From NCBI RefSeq assembly GCF_014651055.1, contig NZ_BMWD01000005.1:1-64000 (forward strand): 64,000 bases of DNA, written 5' to 3'. The notes beneath the pieces were generated by a model. The model made no database searches. It saw only the letters and a program-made list of their open reading frames with translations, and had not been told where the DNA came from. Of this stretch, positions 34,875 to 44,075 are shown one piece after another (position 1 is the stretch's first letter; every line of letters begins with the position of its first letter). The translations under genes were made by a program, and so were the position numbers. The DNA is from Streptomyces fructofermentans (GTDB lineage: Bacteria; Actinomycetota; Actinomycetes; Streptomycetales; Streptomycetaceae).

Positions 34875-35219
34875 ATGAACGACCGAGTCACTCAGCCGTT
34901 GATCGCCACGCCGGACGGAGAGGCGGAACTCGCCCTCGTCGTCAGGCTGCCGTGGGAGGACGTGGCCGCGCTCGGCCAGGAGGCCGGGCAACTCGCCGCG
35001 AGCATGGGACGGCCCGTGACGCTGGACGAGGCGGCGACCCACCGGCTGCGCAGCAGGCAGCCCGGCACGCACGCCCGGCCGCAGTCCGCGCCCGCCGTGT
35101 CGACCCCCGCGGTGTCCGCCGTGTCGTCGCTCCCGCGCACCCCCGGTGAGCAGGCGCGGCAGGCCATAGAGAAGATCAACGGAAACGCGAGCGCCCCCGG
35201 GACCGCGCAGGGCGCCTGA
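34875..35219 (+). CDS. Small protein of unknown function
   Basis: A 114-residue soluble protein. The N-terminal half (LIATPDGEAELALVVRLPWEDVAALGQEAGQLAASMGRPVTLDEAATHRL) looks folded and helical, followed by an A/P/S-rich linker and a C-terminal helix (TPGEQARQAIEKING). No family recognised. An AGGAACAGG stretch before the ATG may act as ribosome-binding site. Third-position GC bias supports it as coding. Confidence 0.65.
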   Translation: MNDRVTQPLIATPDGEAELALVVRLPWEDVAALGQEAGQLAASMGRPVTLDEAATHRLRSRQPGTHARPQSAPAVSTPAVSAVSSLPRTPGEQARQAIEKINGNASAPGTAQGA

Positions 35220-35303
35220 GCCGGTCCGGCGCCCGTCCGCGGGCGCCGGGGCGCGGTGCCCCGCCCCCGCGGTCCGGAACCGCGGGAACGGGCCCGGCCC
35301 CGG

Positions 35304-36701
35304 CTAGCCGCCGGACCGCACCGCCGACACCGCCTTGCGGGCGGCGACCAGGATGGGGTCCCAGACCGGGGAGAACGGCGGGGCGTAACCGAGGTCGAGG
35401 GCCGTCATCCGTTCCACGGTCATGCACGCGGTGAGCGCCACGGCGGCGATGTCGACGCGCTTCGCGGCGTCCTCGCGGCCGACGATCTGCACGCCGAGCA
35501 GCCGGCCGGTACGGCGCTCCGCGAGCATCTTCACCGTCATCGGATCGGCGCCCGGGTAGTACCCCGCGCGGCCCGTCGCCTCGACGGTGACCGACTCGAA
35601 CCGCAGGCCCGCCCGGTGCGCGTCCTTCTCGCGCAGCCCGGTCCTGGCGATCTCCAGGTCGCACACCTTGCTGACCGCCGTGCCCACCACTCCGGGGAAC
35701 GTGGCGTAGTCGCCGCCCACGTTCGAGCCGATGACCTGGCCGTGCTTGTTCGCGTGCGTGCCCAGCGGGATGTGGCGCTCCCGGCCGGAGACCAGGTCGA
35801 GCACCTCCACGCAGTCGCCGCCCGCCCACACGTTGTCGTGGCCGCGCACCCGCATCGCGAGGTCGGTCAGCAGCCCGCCGTGCTCGCCGAGCGGCAACCC
35901 GGCGGCCTCGGCGAGCGAGGTCTCCGGGCGCACCCCGATGCCGAGCACCACCACGTCCGCCGCGTACTCCTCGTCCTGCGTGGCGACCGCGCGCACCCGG
36001 CCGTCCCCGCCAGTGAGGATCTTGGTGACCTCGGCCCCGTTGACCATCGTGATGCCCAGGCCCTCCATGGCCACGTGCACCAGGCGGCCCATGTCCGGGT
36101 CGAGCGTGGACATGGGCTCCGGGCCGCGGTTGAGGACCGTGACCCCGTACCCGCGGTTGATCAGCGCCTCGGCCATCTCCACGCCGATGTAGCCGGCGCC
36201 GATCACCACGGCCCGCCCGCCCGGCGTGCGGCCGAGCGTGTCGAGCAGCGCCAGCCCGTCGTCCAGGGTCTGCACGCCGTGCACCCCGGGGGCGTCGATG
36301 CCGGGCAGCGGCGGGCGCACCGGCCGCGCGCCCGTCGCGATCACGAGCTTGTCGTACGGGGTCCAGGACTCGGCACCGGTCCCCAGGTCGCGGGCGCGCA
36401 CCCGGCCGCCCCGGACGTCCAGGTCCGTGACCTCCGTGCGCATCCGCAGGTCGATCCCGCGCTCGCGGTGCTCCTCGGGACTTCGCGCGATCAACGCGTC
36501 GCGGTCGGTCACGTCACCGCCCACCCAGTACGGGATGCCGCACGCCGAGTAGGAGCTGAAGTGGCCCCGCTCGAAGGCGATGATCTCCAGTTCGTCGGGG
36601 CCCTTCAGACGCCGGGCCCGGGACGCGGCGGACATGCCCGCCGCGTCCCCGCCGACGACCACCAGACGCTCCCTGGCCGTGCTCTCGCCGCTGATGCTCA
36701 T
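35304..36701 (-). CDS. FAD-dependent oxidoreductase, CoA-disulfide reductase/NADH oxidase-like
   Basis: A 465-residue flavoprotein of the pyridine nucleotide-disulphide oxidoreductase superfamily. FAD-binding VVVGGDAAGMSAASRARR is at residues 14-31. The single redox cysteine in YSACGIPYW (Cys54) is typical of CoA-disulfide reductases and related NADH oxidases. The NAD-binding GAGYIGVEMAEAL is near 170-182 and GGDCVEV near 290. A C-terminal dimerisation domain follows. It may recycle a low-molecular-weight thiol disulfide. Substrate is uncertain. The start ATG has TAGCGT six bases upstream and no ribosome-binding site, so it is likely leaderless. Confidence 0.82.
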   Translation of the reverse strand: MSISGESTARERLVVVGGDAAGMSAASRARRLKGPDELEIIAFERGHFSSYSACGIPYWVGGDVTDRDALIARSPEEHRERGIDLRMRTEVTDLDVRGGRVRARDLGTGAESWTPYDKLVIATGARPVRPPLPGIDAPGVHGVQTLDDGLALLDTLGRTPGGRAVVIGAGYIGVEMAEALINRGYGVTVLNRGPEPMSTLDPDMGRLVHVAMEGLGITMVNGAEVTKILTGGDGRVRAVATQDEEYAADVVVLGIGVRPETSLAEAAGLPLGEHGGLLTDLAMRVRGHDNVWAGGDCVEVLDLVSGRERHIPLGTHANKHGQVIGSNVGGDYATFPGVVGTAVSKVCDLEIARTGLREKDAHRAGLRFESVTVEATGRAGYYPGADPMTVKMLAERRTGRLLGVQIVGREDAAKRVDIAAVALTACMTVERMTALDLGYAPPFSPVWDPILVAARKAVSAVRSGG

Positions 36702-36740
36702 ACGGACACGCTACGGCGGGAGTGCGCGCGATTCCCGCGG

Positions 36741-37739
36741 TCAGCCGCGGTCGTCGCCCTCCTGCCGCGCGGGCGGGGCGACCGGCAGCGGATCCGTGCC
36801 GGCCGGCGCGGTCGCCGCGGCGCGGCCGCCGCGCGGCCGGTCCTTCAGGAACCGGGCCCACAGGAAGAGGAGCAGGGCCGCCCCCACCAGGAACGGCAGC
36901 ACCGCGCCGAGCGCCAGGGCCAGCCAGCGGAACATCGTCACGAACGCGTCCCAGCCGCCCGCGAGCGCGTCCACGAACCCGGGGTCCTCGTCCTCGGCCG
37001 CCTTCGCCGGCTTCTCGGTCAGCGACAGGGTGATCGTGGCGAGGCTCGTCCGGTCCTTCAGGGAGGCCTGCTGGGCGAGCAGTGACTCCAGGTCGGCCTG
37101 ACGGGAGCTCAACTCGCCCTCCAGGGTGACCACGTCGGCCAGCTTGGTCGCCCGGTCCATCAGCTCGCGGATCCGCGTGACGCTGGCCCGCTGCGACTTG
37201 ACGCGGCTCTCCACGTCGACGACCTGCTCGGTGACGTCCGAGGCCTTGGCCGTCCGGCTGAGCAGCTTGCCCGAGCCCTCCAGCTCCGCGAGCACCTCCT
37301 CGTACGCCTCCGCGGGAACGCGCAGTACGACACGGGACCGCTCGCGGCCCTCGGCGTCGCGGTCCGTGGTCTCGTTGCCGACCATGCCGCCCGCGTTCTC
37401 GACCACCGTGCGGGCCTCGGCGAGGGACTCCGGGACGTCCTTGACCCGCACGGTCAGCGAGGCCGTGTGGATGATGTGGACCGTGACCGGCTTCTGCGGC
37501 GCGGCGGCCCGGTCGCCGGTGCTCTGGTCGGCGCGGCCCCCCTCGGCGGGCGCCGCGGCGCCCGCCCCGGCCCTGTCCGCGCTGACGCCGGACTTGGCGT
37601 CCGAGTCGCCGGACGCGGTGCCGAGGTCGCTCGCGTCACCGCTGCACCCGGTCAGGGCGAGGGCGGCGGCGAGCAGCACCGACGAGAGGATCTGGACGGG
37701 CCGTGCGGCCCGGTGCCTGGACGTGCCGTGTGTCTGCAT
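36741..37739 (-). CDS. DUF4349 membrane-anchored lipoprotein
   Basis: A 332-residue protein of the DUF4349 family. The lipobox LTGC places lipidated Cys32 at the mature N-terminus. A low-complexity A/G linker follows, then a domain with SLTVRVKDVPESLAEARTVVENAGGMVGNE. A coiled coil (SRVKSQRASVTRIRELMDRATKLADVVTLEGELSSRQADLESL in pieces) and a C-terminal membrane helix near 275-300 complete it. Function unknown, presumably envelope-related. The 3' end is 39 nt from the start of the leftward reductase gene, so the two may be co-transcribed. Confidence 0.82.
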   Translation of the reverse strand: MQTHGTSRHRAARPVQILSSVLLAAALALTGCSGDASDLGTASGDSDAKSGVSADRAGAGAAAPAEGGRADQSTGDRAAAPQKPVTVHIIHTASLTVRVKDVPESLAEARTVVENAGGMVGNETTDRDAEGRERSRVVLRVPAEAYEEVLAELEGSGKLLSRTAKASDVTEQVVDVESRVKSQRASVTRIRELMDRATKLADVVTLEGELSSRQADLESLLAQQASLKDRTSLATITLSLTEKPAKAAEDEDPGFVDALAGGWDAFVTMFRWLALALGAVLPFLVGAALLLFLWARFLKDRPRGGRAAATAPAGTDPLPVAPPARQEGDDRG

Positions 37740-37934
37740 ACGGGCTTCCCCCGGGGTGCGTCGTGGTGACTGACGTCACTACGACGCCTGGGCGAGGCGA
37801 TACGTTGGGCCGATCCGGTCCCGAACCGGTCACGGTCCGGACTCGTCATGGACACCCTCACCGCGGGGCTCGCGGGCCCGTTCCCGCACACCCGGGGAAA
37901 CGGGCGGCCGGGCGGCGTCTGGGACAGTGGAGCC

Positions 37935-39395
37935 ATGCACGCAGACACACGAACGGGGACGGCCCACGTCGTCGTGGTCGGGGGAGGCGTCGCCGGGCTG
38001 GCCGCCGCCCACCGGCTGCTGGACCCGGGCACGAGGGTGACCGTTCTGGAGGCCTCGGACCGGCTCGGCGGCAAGCTCCTGACCGGCGAGATCGCCGGGG
38101 CGCGGGTCGACCTGGGAGCCGAGTCGATCCTCGCCAGGCGGCCCGAGGCCGTGGCGCTCGCCCGCGAGACGGGACTCGCCGACCGGCTCAGGCCGCCCGC
38201 GACCGCGACCGCCTCGATCTGGACGCGTGGCGCCCTGCGCCCCATGCCCAAGGGACACGTCATGGGCGTACCAGGCGACGCCTCCGTCCTTTCCGGGGTC
38301 CTCTCCGAGGAGGGGCTGCGCCGCATCGAGCGGGACCGCGACCTGCCGCGCACCGAGATCGGCGACGACGTGGCCGTGGGGGAGTTCGTCGCGGAGCGGC
38401 TCGGCCGCGAGGTCGTGGACCGCCTCGTCGAGCCCCTGCTCGGCGGCGTATACGCGGGCGACGCCTACCGCATCTCCATGCGCTCGGCCGTCCCCCAGCT
38501 CTTCGAGGCGGCCCGCACCCACACCTCGCTCACCGCGGCGGTCCGCGGGATCCAGGCCGCCGCCGCCCGAGGACAGCAGGCCGGACCGGTCTTCACGGGC
38601 ATCGAGGGCGGCGTCGGCACACTCCCGCTCGCCGTCGCGGAGTCGGTGCGCGCGCGGGGCGGCGAGATCCTCACCGGGACACCCGTGACGGAGCTGCGCC
38701 GGGCCGAGGGCGGCCACGGGTGGCGGGTGGTCGCCGCGGACCGCGTCCTGCACGCCGACGCGGTCGTGCTAGCCGTGCCGGCGCCCGCCGCGGCCGCGCT
38801 CCTCGGCGCCGAGTCGCCCGCCGCCGCGGCGGAGCTGCGCGCGGTCGACTACGCGTCGATGGCGCTGATCACCCTCGCCTACCGCCGCGACCGGGTGGCC
38901 CTCCCCGAGGGGAGCGGCTTCCTGGTGCCGCCCGTCGACGGACGCACCATCAAGGCCTCGACGTTCGCCTCCCGGAAATGGGGGTGGATCGACGAGGAGA
39001 ACCCGGACCTCGTGGTGCTGCGCGCCTCCGTGGGCCGGTACGGGGAGTCGGAGGTCCTCGACAGGGACGACGCCGACCTCGTCGACGTCTCGCGGCACGA
39101 CCTGCGCGAGGCGGTCGGCCTGGACGCGGTGCCCGTCGAGACCCGGGTGACCCGCTGGAACGACGGGCTGCCGCAGTACCCGGTCGGGCACCACGCGCGC
39201 GTGGCCCGCGTCCGCGAGCACGTCGGCAGGCTGCCGGGTCTCGCGGTGTGCGGGGCGGCCTACGACGGCGTCGGCATCCCGGCCTGCGTGGCGAGCGCGA
39301 ACGCCGCCGTGGACAGGCTGAGGGGCGACGACCGGGCCCTGGCCGCGCTGACCGCCAACCCGGTGCAGAGCCTGCACGGCGGAGCGGGAGAATAG
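37935..39395 (+). CDS. hemY: Coproporphyrinogen III oxidase / protoporphyrinogen oxidase (HemY/CgoX)
   Basis: A 486-residue FAD enzyme. In actinobacteria it oxidises coproporphyrinogen III to coproporphyrin III (CgoX; often still named hemG or hemY). It has the N-terminal [18 protein letters not shown] dinucleotide fold, [10 protein letters not shown], and a C-terminal [25 protein letters not shown] segment. Start set at the ATG at 37935; GACAGT lies six bases upstream and fits a leaderless transcript. Upstream in-frame codons to 37848 are possible but encode nothing typical. hemQ begins 4 nt after its stop, so the two are coupled. Confidence 0.92.
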   Translation: MHADTRTGTAHVVVVGGGVAGLAAAHRLLDPGTRVTVLEASDRLGGKLLTGEIAGARVDLGAESILARRPEAVALARETGLADRLRPPATATASIWTRGALRPMPKGHVMGVPGDASVLSGVLSEEGLRRIERDRDLPRTEIGDDVAVGEFVAERLGREVVDRLVEPLLGGVYAGDAYRISMRSAVPQLFEAARTHTSLTAAVRGIQAAAARGQQAGPVFTGIEGGVGTLPLAVAESVRARGGEILTGTPVTELRRAEGGHGWRVVAADRVLHADAVVLAVPAPAAAALLGAESPAAAAELRAVDYASMALITLAYRRDRVALPEGSGFLVPPVDGRTIKASTFASRKWGWIDEENPDLVVLRASVGRYGESEVLDRDDADLVDVSRHDLREAVGLDAVPVETRVTRWNDGLPQYPVGHHARVARVREHVGRLPGLAVCGAAYDGVGIPACVASANAAVDRLRGDDRALAALTANPVQSLHGGAGE

Positions 39396-39399
39396 CCCC

Positions 39400-40131
39400 A
39401 TGAGTGACGACGCCACCACCACCGGCCAGGCGAGGATTCCGAACGCCGGCAAGAAGGCCAAGGACCTCAACGAGGTCATCCGCTACACCCTCTGGTCCGT
39501 GTTCAGGCTGCGGGACGTCCTGCCGGACGACCGCGCCGGCTTCGCGGACGAGGTCCAGGAGCTGTTCGACCAGCTCGCCGCCAAGGACGTCACCGTCCGC
39601 GGCACGTACGACGTGTCCGGGCTCCGCGCCGACGCCGACGTCATGATCTGGTGGCACGCCGAGACCGCCGACCAGCTCCAGGAGGCGTACAACCTCTTCC
39701 GGCGCACCCGGCTCGGCCGCGCCCTGGAGCCCGTCTGGTCGAACATGGCGCTGCACCGCCCGGCGGAGTTCAACCGCTCGCACATCCCGGCGTTCCTGGC
39801 CGACGAGACGCCCCGCGACTACATCAGCGTCTACCCGTTCGTGCGCTCCTACGACTGGTACCTGCTGCCGGACGAGGACCGCCGCCGGATGCTGGCCGAC
39901 CACGGCAAGATGGCCCGCGGCTACCCGGACGTGCGCGCCAACACGGTCGCCTCGTTCTCCCTCGGGGACTACGAGTGGATCCTCGCGTTCGAGGCCGACG
40001 AGCTGTACCGGATCGTCGACCTCATGCGCCACCTGCGCGCGTCCGAGGCGCGGATGCACGTCCGCGAGGAGGTCCCGTTCTACACGGGCCGCCGCAAGTC
40101 GGTCGCCGAACTGGTGTCGGGCCTGGCGTAA
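39400..40131 (+). CDS. hemQ: Coproheme decarboxylase HemQ
   Basis: A 243-residue member of the chlorite-dismutase-like fold (HemQ/ChdC). It converts iron-coproporphyrin III to heme b, the last step of the coproporphyrin-dependent pathway. Characteristic stretches are [22 protein letters not shown] (about residues 67-88) and [13 protein letters not shown] (near 145-157). It directly follows hemY. Its last 52 nt overlap the 3' end of the convergent peptidase gene. Confidence 0.95.
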   Translation: MSDDATTTGQARIPNAGKKAKDLNEVIRYTLWSVFRLRDVLPDDRAGFADEVQELFDQLAAKDVTVRGTYDVSGLRADADVMIWWHAETADQLQEAYNLFRRTRLGRALEPVWSNMALHRPAEFNRSHIPAFLADETPRDYISVYPFVRSYDWYLLPDEDRRRMLADHGKMARGYPDVRANTVASFSLGDYEWILAFEADELYRIVDLMRHLRASEARMHVREEVPFYTGRRKSVAELVSGLA

Positions 40132-41765
40132 CGGGGTGCCGCGGGGGCCTCGCGGACCGTCGGCGGCTCGCCCGCCGGCCGTCCGCCGTCCCGCGGCGGA
40201 GCGACCGGCCTCGGCTCCGCGCGCGGCGCGCACACCGCGCGCCGCACGGGCAGCCGGCCCTCCAGCAGGTAGGTGTCCAGATGCGCGTTGACGCAACGGT
40301 TGTCGCCGCCGCCGATGCCGTGCGAGCCCGAGCCCTGCTCGGTCACCAGCACGGACCCGGACAGCCGCCGGTGCATCTCCAGCGCGCCCGCGTACGGCGC
40401 GGCCGCGTCCCGTTCCGCGGCGAGGATCAGCGTCGGGGGCAGCTCACCGGGTGACGTCCGCACGTCGAGCGGCCGCCGCCGGGGCAGCGGCCAGTACGCG
40501 CAGGGCAGGTTCGTCCAGGCGTTGTCCCAGGTCTCGAAGGGCGCCACGTCCGCGAGCCGGGTGTTGTCCCGGTCCCAGGTGCGCCAGTCCCGCGGCCAGG
40601 GCGCGTCGTTGCACTCGACGGCCGTGTACACGGCGTTGCCGTTCTCCTGCTCCTCGATCGCGTCCGGGTACGGTCCCGCCTGCCGGACCAGCGGCTTCGG
40701 GTCGCCCTTCAGGTACGCGGAGAGCGCCAGCGCCCGCTGCGGCCAGTGGTCGTCGTAGTAGGCGGCCTGGCGGAGCGCGGCCTGCAACTGCCCCGGTCCG
40801 ACCGTGCCGCCCGCCGGCTCGGCGGCCAGCCGGGCGCGCGCCCGCTCGTAGTTGAGCAGCACCTCCTCGGGGGTTCGGCCGAGGCCGTACACCGAGTGGT
40901 GCTTCGCGATCCACGCGCGGAAGTCCGCCCAGCGGCCCTCGAAGGCGAACGACTGGTCGAGGCTGTTCCGGTACCAGACCCGCTCCGGATCCGGGTTCAC
41001 CGCCGAATCGAGGACCATGCGGCGCACGTGCGAGGGGAACAGCGTCGCGTAGAGGGAGCCGAAGTACGTCCCGTACGAGGTACCCATGAAGGTCAGCCTC
41101 CGCTCGCCCAGGGCGGCGCGCAGGACGTCCAGGTCGCGGGCGTTGTTCAGCGAGGTGTAGTGCCGGATCGCACGTCCCGAGCGCTGGAGGCAGCCCCGGG
41201 CGTACGCCTCGGCCCGCGCGACGCGCTCCTTCTTGTACGACTCCGAGGGGTACGCCGGAGCCCGCGAGGGCCCCCGCAGCAGGAGCTTCGGGTCCTGGCA
41301 GGACAGCGGCGCCGAGCGGCCCACACCGCGCGGCGCGTAGCCGACGAGGTCGTACGCCGCCGCGATGCGCTTCCACTCGGGGACCATCCCGATCAGCGGG
41401 AAGTACATGCCGGACGCCCCGGGGCCGCCCGGGTTGAAGACGAGCGACCCCTGCCGGGGCACCTGCCGGCCGCCGTCCCTGCCGGTCGCGCGCACCCGGC
41501 TGACGGTCAGTCTGATCCTCGCTCCGTCGGGGCGCGCGTAGTCGAGGGGGACCGTCACCGTGCCGCACTGGAGACTGCCCGGGGTGTCCTGCTCCTCGGA
41601 GCACGACCCGAACCTGATTCCCGCGGCGGCGGCACGCTCCGCGGCGATCGCCGTGCCGTGCCGTTCCGCCCAGCCGGGAGGCGTCTGGGCGCTGCCCGCG
41701 GGGGCGGCGACGACGGCGGTCAGAACCAAGGACCCGGCTGTTCCGTAGAGTGCGGCAGCTCTCAT
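40080..41765 (-). CDS. Secreted S33 alpha/beta-hydrolase peptidase (tripeptidyl aminopeptidase-like)
   Basis: A 561-residue exported serine peptidase of the Tap/SlpD group. A signal peptide covers about residues 1-27 (MRAAALYG...PAGSA). NPGGPGASG forms the oxyanion region, the nucleophile Ser is in [10 protein letters not shown] (near 225), the acid in [11 protein letters not shown] and the His in GSHGIG. Four or more cysteines suggest disulfides. Such enzymes release N-terminal di- or tripeptides outside the cell. Start set at the ATG at 41765 with AAGGGG upstream. The stop lies inside the hemQ 3' end, and the last 50 residues are Pro/Arg-rich, so the tail may be a non-conserved extension. 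Confidence 0.87.
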   Translation of the reverse strand: MRAAALYGTAGSLVLTAVVAAPAGSAQTPPGWAERHGTAIAAERAAAAGIRFGSCSEEQDTPGSLQCGTVTVPLDYARPDGARIRLTVSRVRATGRDGGRQVPRQGSLVFNPGGPGASGMYFPLIGMVPEWKRIAAAYDLVGYAPRGVGRSAPLSCQDPKLLLRGPSRAPAYPSESYKKERVARAEAYARGCLQRSGRAIRHYTSLNNARDLDVLRAALGERRLTFMGTSYGTYFGSLYATLFPSHVRRMVLDSAVNPDPERVWYRNSLDQSFAFEGRWADFRAWIAKHHSVYGLGRTPEEVLLNYERARARLAAEPAGGTVGPGQLQAALRQAAYYDDHWPQRALALSAYLKGDPKPLVRQAGPYPDAIEEQENGNAVYTAVECNDAPWPRDWRTWDRDNTRLADVAPFETWDNAWTNLPCAYWPLPRRRPLDVRTSPGELPPTLILAAERDAAAPYAGALEMHRRLSGSVLVTEQGSGSHGIGGGDNRCVNAHLDTYLLEGRLPVRRAVCAPRAEPRPVAPPRDGGRPAGEPPTVREAPAAPRYARPDTSSATDLRRPV

Positions 41766-41851
41766 GACGACCCCTTCAGCGCCCGGCAGCAACAAAAGGG
41801 ATATTTCGTTTGGCAGTTGGCGAAGTAAAGCACCGCCCCGCGGGTGTCGGC

Positions 41852-42646
41852 TCAATGACCCCGATGCGCGTCCCCGAAGGGCGGTTCGCGGTGGGCGAAG
41901 GCCGCCCTCAGGTCCGGTTCGCCGATCGCCCGGACACCGCGCACGGCCACGGTGGTCAGGTAGGTCCGGTCGTCGCTGGTGATGTCGGCCCGCCGGGTCA
42001 GGGCGCTCAGCAGCCGCTGTCCGGCCGGGGAGGCCCAGCGCGTGTAGGGGTGGACCTCGATGCGGGCGATGGCCAGGCAGCTCAGGGTGAGGACGAGGGG
42101 CAGGCTGAACCAGATGGCCACCAGCGCCCGGTTCGCGACCGGCTGAGGCGGCATCAGCAGGGCCGCAGAGGCCAGCAGCACCACGCCCGCGGCGGCGGCC
42201 CGCACCTGCCGGACGGCGCCCGCGACCGTGGTGCCCGCGCCGTCCGGCACGGCCAGGCCCGCCGCGACGAGACGGTCGGCGAGCGCCCGTACGGACTCGG
42301 CGGCCGCCGCGGTCGTACGGACCGGGGCGATCCGCGACTGGCCGTCCGGCCCGATCGCGCCCAGCACCGAACGCTCCATCTCGTCCCGGCCGCGCGGGTC
42401 CACGACGGTCGCCCAACCGGTGTGGGCGAGCAGCAGGCGCCGCTGCCGGGCCATCGACACCAGGGTCAGATCGGCGACCCTGGCCGGGCCCCCGGACAGG
42501 AACGCGGCCTCGTAGAGCGTCAGGCCGCGGCCGTACGACGCCTCCGGGTCGTCGGAGGCGGCGGCGCGTACGGAGGCCAGGCACAGGCGCGTGCACGATG
42601 TGCCGGCCGCGGCCCAGGCCAGGAGCAGGAGAAGGACCCAGAGCAT
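41852..42646 (-). CDS. TIGR04222 domain membrane protein
   Basis: A 264-residue protein recognised as the TIGR04222 family: a short N-terminal membrane helix (LWVLLLLLAWAAAG), a conserved core (LTLYEAAFLSGGPARVADLTLVSMARQRRLLLAH), and two central membrane helices (about 140-185). Many relatives end in a Gly/Cys- or Gly-rich tail; this one ends in a soluble segment finishing FGDAHRGH. In several actinomycetes, as I recall, this family sits beside DUF692 genes, as here, which makes it a candidate substrate or partner of the modifying enzyme. It is the last gene of a four-gene leftward block. Confidence 0.72.
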   Translation of the reverse strand: MLWVLLLLLAWAAAGTSCTRLCLASVRAAASDDPEASYGRGLTLYEAAFLSGGPARVADLTLVSMARQRRLLLAHTGWATVVDPRGRDEMERSVLGAIGPDGQSRIAPVRTTAAAAESVRALADRLVAAGLAVPDGAGTTVAGAVRQVRAAAAGVVLLASAALLMPPQPVANRALVAIWFSLPLVLTLSCLAIARIEVHPYTRWASPAGQRLLSALTRRADITSDDRTYLTTVAVRGVRAIGEPDLRAAFAHREPPFGDAHRGH

Positions 42647-42890
42647 GCGGGCTTTCTATGCGACGCGGGGCGGAGCGCGCCACGGCTTGTTCACAATGTG
42701 GACGGACTGTCGCACATGAGTCACGTTCGGTTTCGGAGTGCGGCGGTTGCTGGGGCTTCTTGTCCTGCGATGTGCCTCGGCCCCCGCTCCCGCGACGGCC
42801 CCGCGGCCCGCCGGGGCCCGGGGTGCGTGCCGGTGCGTGCGGCTGCCCTTCCGGTGCCTCTCGGGCGGCGTCGGCGCCCGGTCGGTCCGG
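42647..42890. other. Spacer between TIGR04222 and DUF4142 genes
   Basis: A 244-nt GC-rich spacer. I found no terminator stem and no clear promoter, so co-transcription across it is possible but not shown. Confidence 0.4.
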
Positions 42891-43685
42891 TCACCCCGTG
42901 CTCCTCGGCGCCTCCGTCGGTCCGCGCGGCGGCGGGGAGGTGGCGGCGGGCGGCAGGGGGTAGGTGCGGGCGGGCGACGGGGAGACGGGCACGGGCAGGT
43001 CCGGCGAGACCGTCGGTCCGGGCGGCGCGGGCGACACGGTGAGAGGCGGCGCGCTCGCCCCGGCCGCGTCCCGGGCCAGGGCCTCGAAGTCCACGAGCCC
43101 GGTGGCCTCCAGGACCTCGATGTGGTCCAGCACAGTGGTGTTGGCGTCGTCGGCGAGGTCGCGCACGAGCGAGTTGCGGGTGTTCGCCCGGACCTGGGCG
43201 ACCAGCCCGAAGACCTTGCCGTGCGCCCTGCGGAGGATGTTCGCGAACTGCACGTCGTACTCCCCGCCCCGGGCCGTGCCCAGCGTGCCCAGCCACTCCC
43301 GCTGCTGCTCGTTGGGCTGGTTGGGCAGTTCCAGGCCGAGCCGGGCGGCCACGTCGCGCACCCGCCGGTCCAGGAACGTGTGCCCCTCCACGAGGTGTTC
43401 GCCCGCGGTGTGCACGGCCTCGGTGGTGCCGCGCTCCTGGGCCTGCTGGCCGGCGGGCAGTTCCCACAGCCCCGCGAGCCGGACCTTGGTCACGAAGTCG
43501 CGGTCCTGCGCGGACAGCGGGCCGTAACCCGTCGACACGGTCCCGGCGTTCAGCGCGTCCACACCCGTGCCCGACCGGTCCGCGTACGACCAGAGCGGGA
43601 AGGCCATCGCCGCGAGGGTCGCCACCAGCCCCGCGATGACGAGCCCCGTGCCGCTGAACAGGCCGCTGCCCCTGATGGATCGCAT
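42891..43685 (-). CDS. DUF4142 protein, membrane-anchored (copy A)
   Basis: A 264-residue exported or anchored protein. An N-terminal hydrophobic helix (residues 10-33) is followed by a helical DUF4142 (ferritin-like fold) domain: DRDFVTKVRLAGLWELPAGQQAQERG, HTAGEHLVEGH, LGLELPNQPNEQQREWLGTL. The C-terminal 60 residues are Pro/Ser-rich. ATG start with GGAGG five bases upstream. It is a close paralogue of the protein at 45678-46475, with blocks such as LAGLWELPA and LPNQPNEQQ identical. Function unknown. Confidence 0.8.
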   Translation of the reverse strand: MRSIRGSGLFSGTGLVIAGLVATLAAMAFPLWSYADRSGTGVDALNAGTVSTGYGPLSAQDRDFVTKVRLAGLWELPAGQQAQERGTTEAVHTAGEHLVEGHTFLDRRVRDVAARLGLELPNQPNEQQREWLGTLGTARGGEYDVQFANILRRAHGKVFGLVAQVRANTRNSLVRDLADDANTTVLDHIEVLEATGLVDFEALARDAAGASAPPLTVSPAPPGPTVSPDLPVPVSPSPARTYPLPPAATSPPPRGPTEAPRSTG

Positions 43686-44075
43686 GGTGCCTCCTGTTGC
43701 GGCACCGCACGTAAGTGCGTTCGGATGGAGCTTGGCATATTACTGCGCGGGCCGCGTCACCTGCGGTGAGCGATGCCAGCCGCTGCCGCGCGGGCGCCGG
43801 AAGGGCACATGGGACCGGTGTACTCGCAGATCACGGCGTTGTGATCGCGGCCCGGTGTTCGCGGGAGGGGGCGGCGGCCCGGACGACGGTTCCGGCCGGC
43901 GGGCGCGCGGGTCCATGGTGCGCGGGCGCGCGCAAGGCGGTGCGCTGCGCGCAAGGCGTGCGGACGGGGCGGTTGGACACAGGTGCGCGCACCGGCCGAC
44001 GGGCAGCCGGCCGCCCGCGGCCCGGTGGGTCGGGTCGGGCCGGGCCGGGTCCGTCCGCAGGCGTCCGGCAGAGCC
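43686..44075. other. 390-nt spacer upstream of DUF4142 copy A
   Basis: No supported gene. The part nearest the gene (43700-43745) is less GC-rich and may hold its promoter, but I could not identify clear -35/-10 boxes. Confidence 0.4.
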
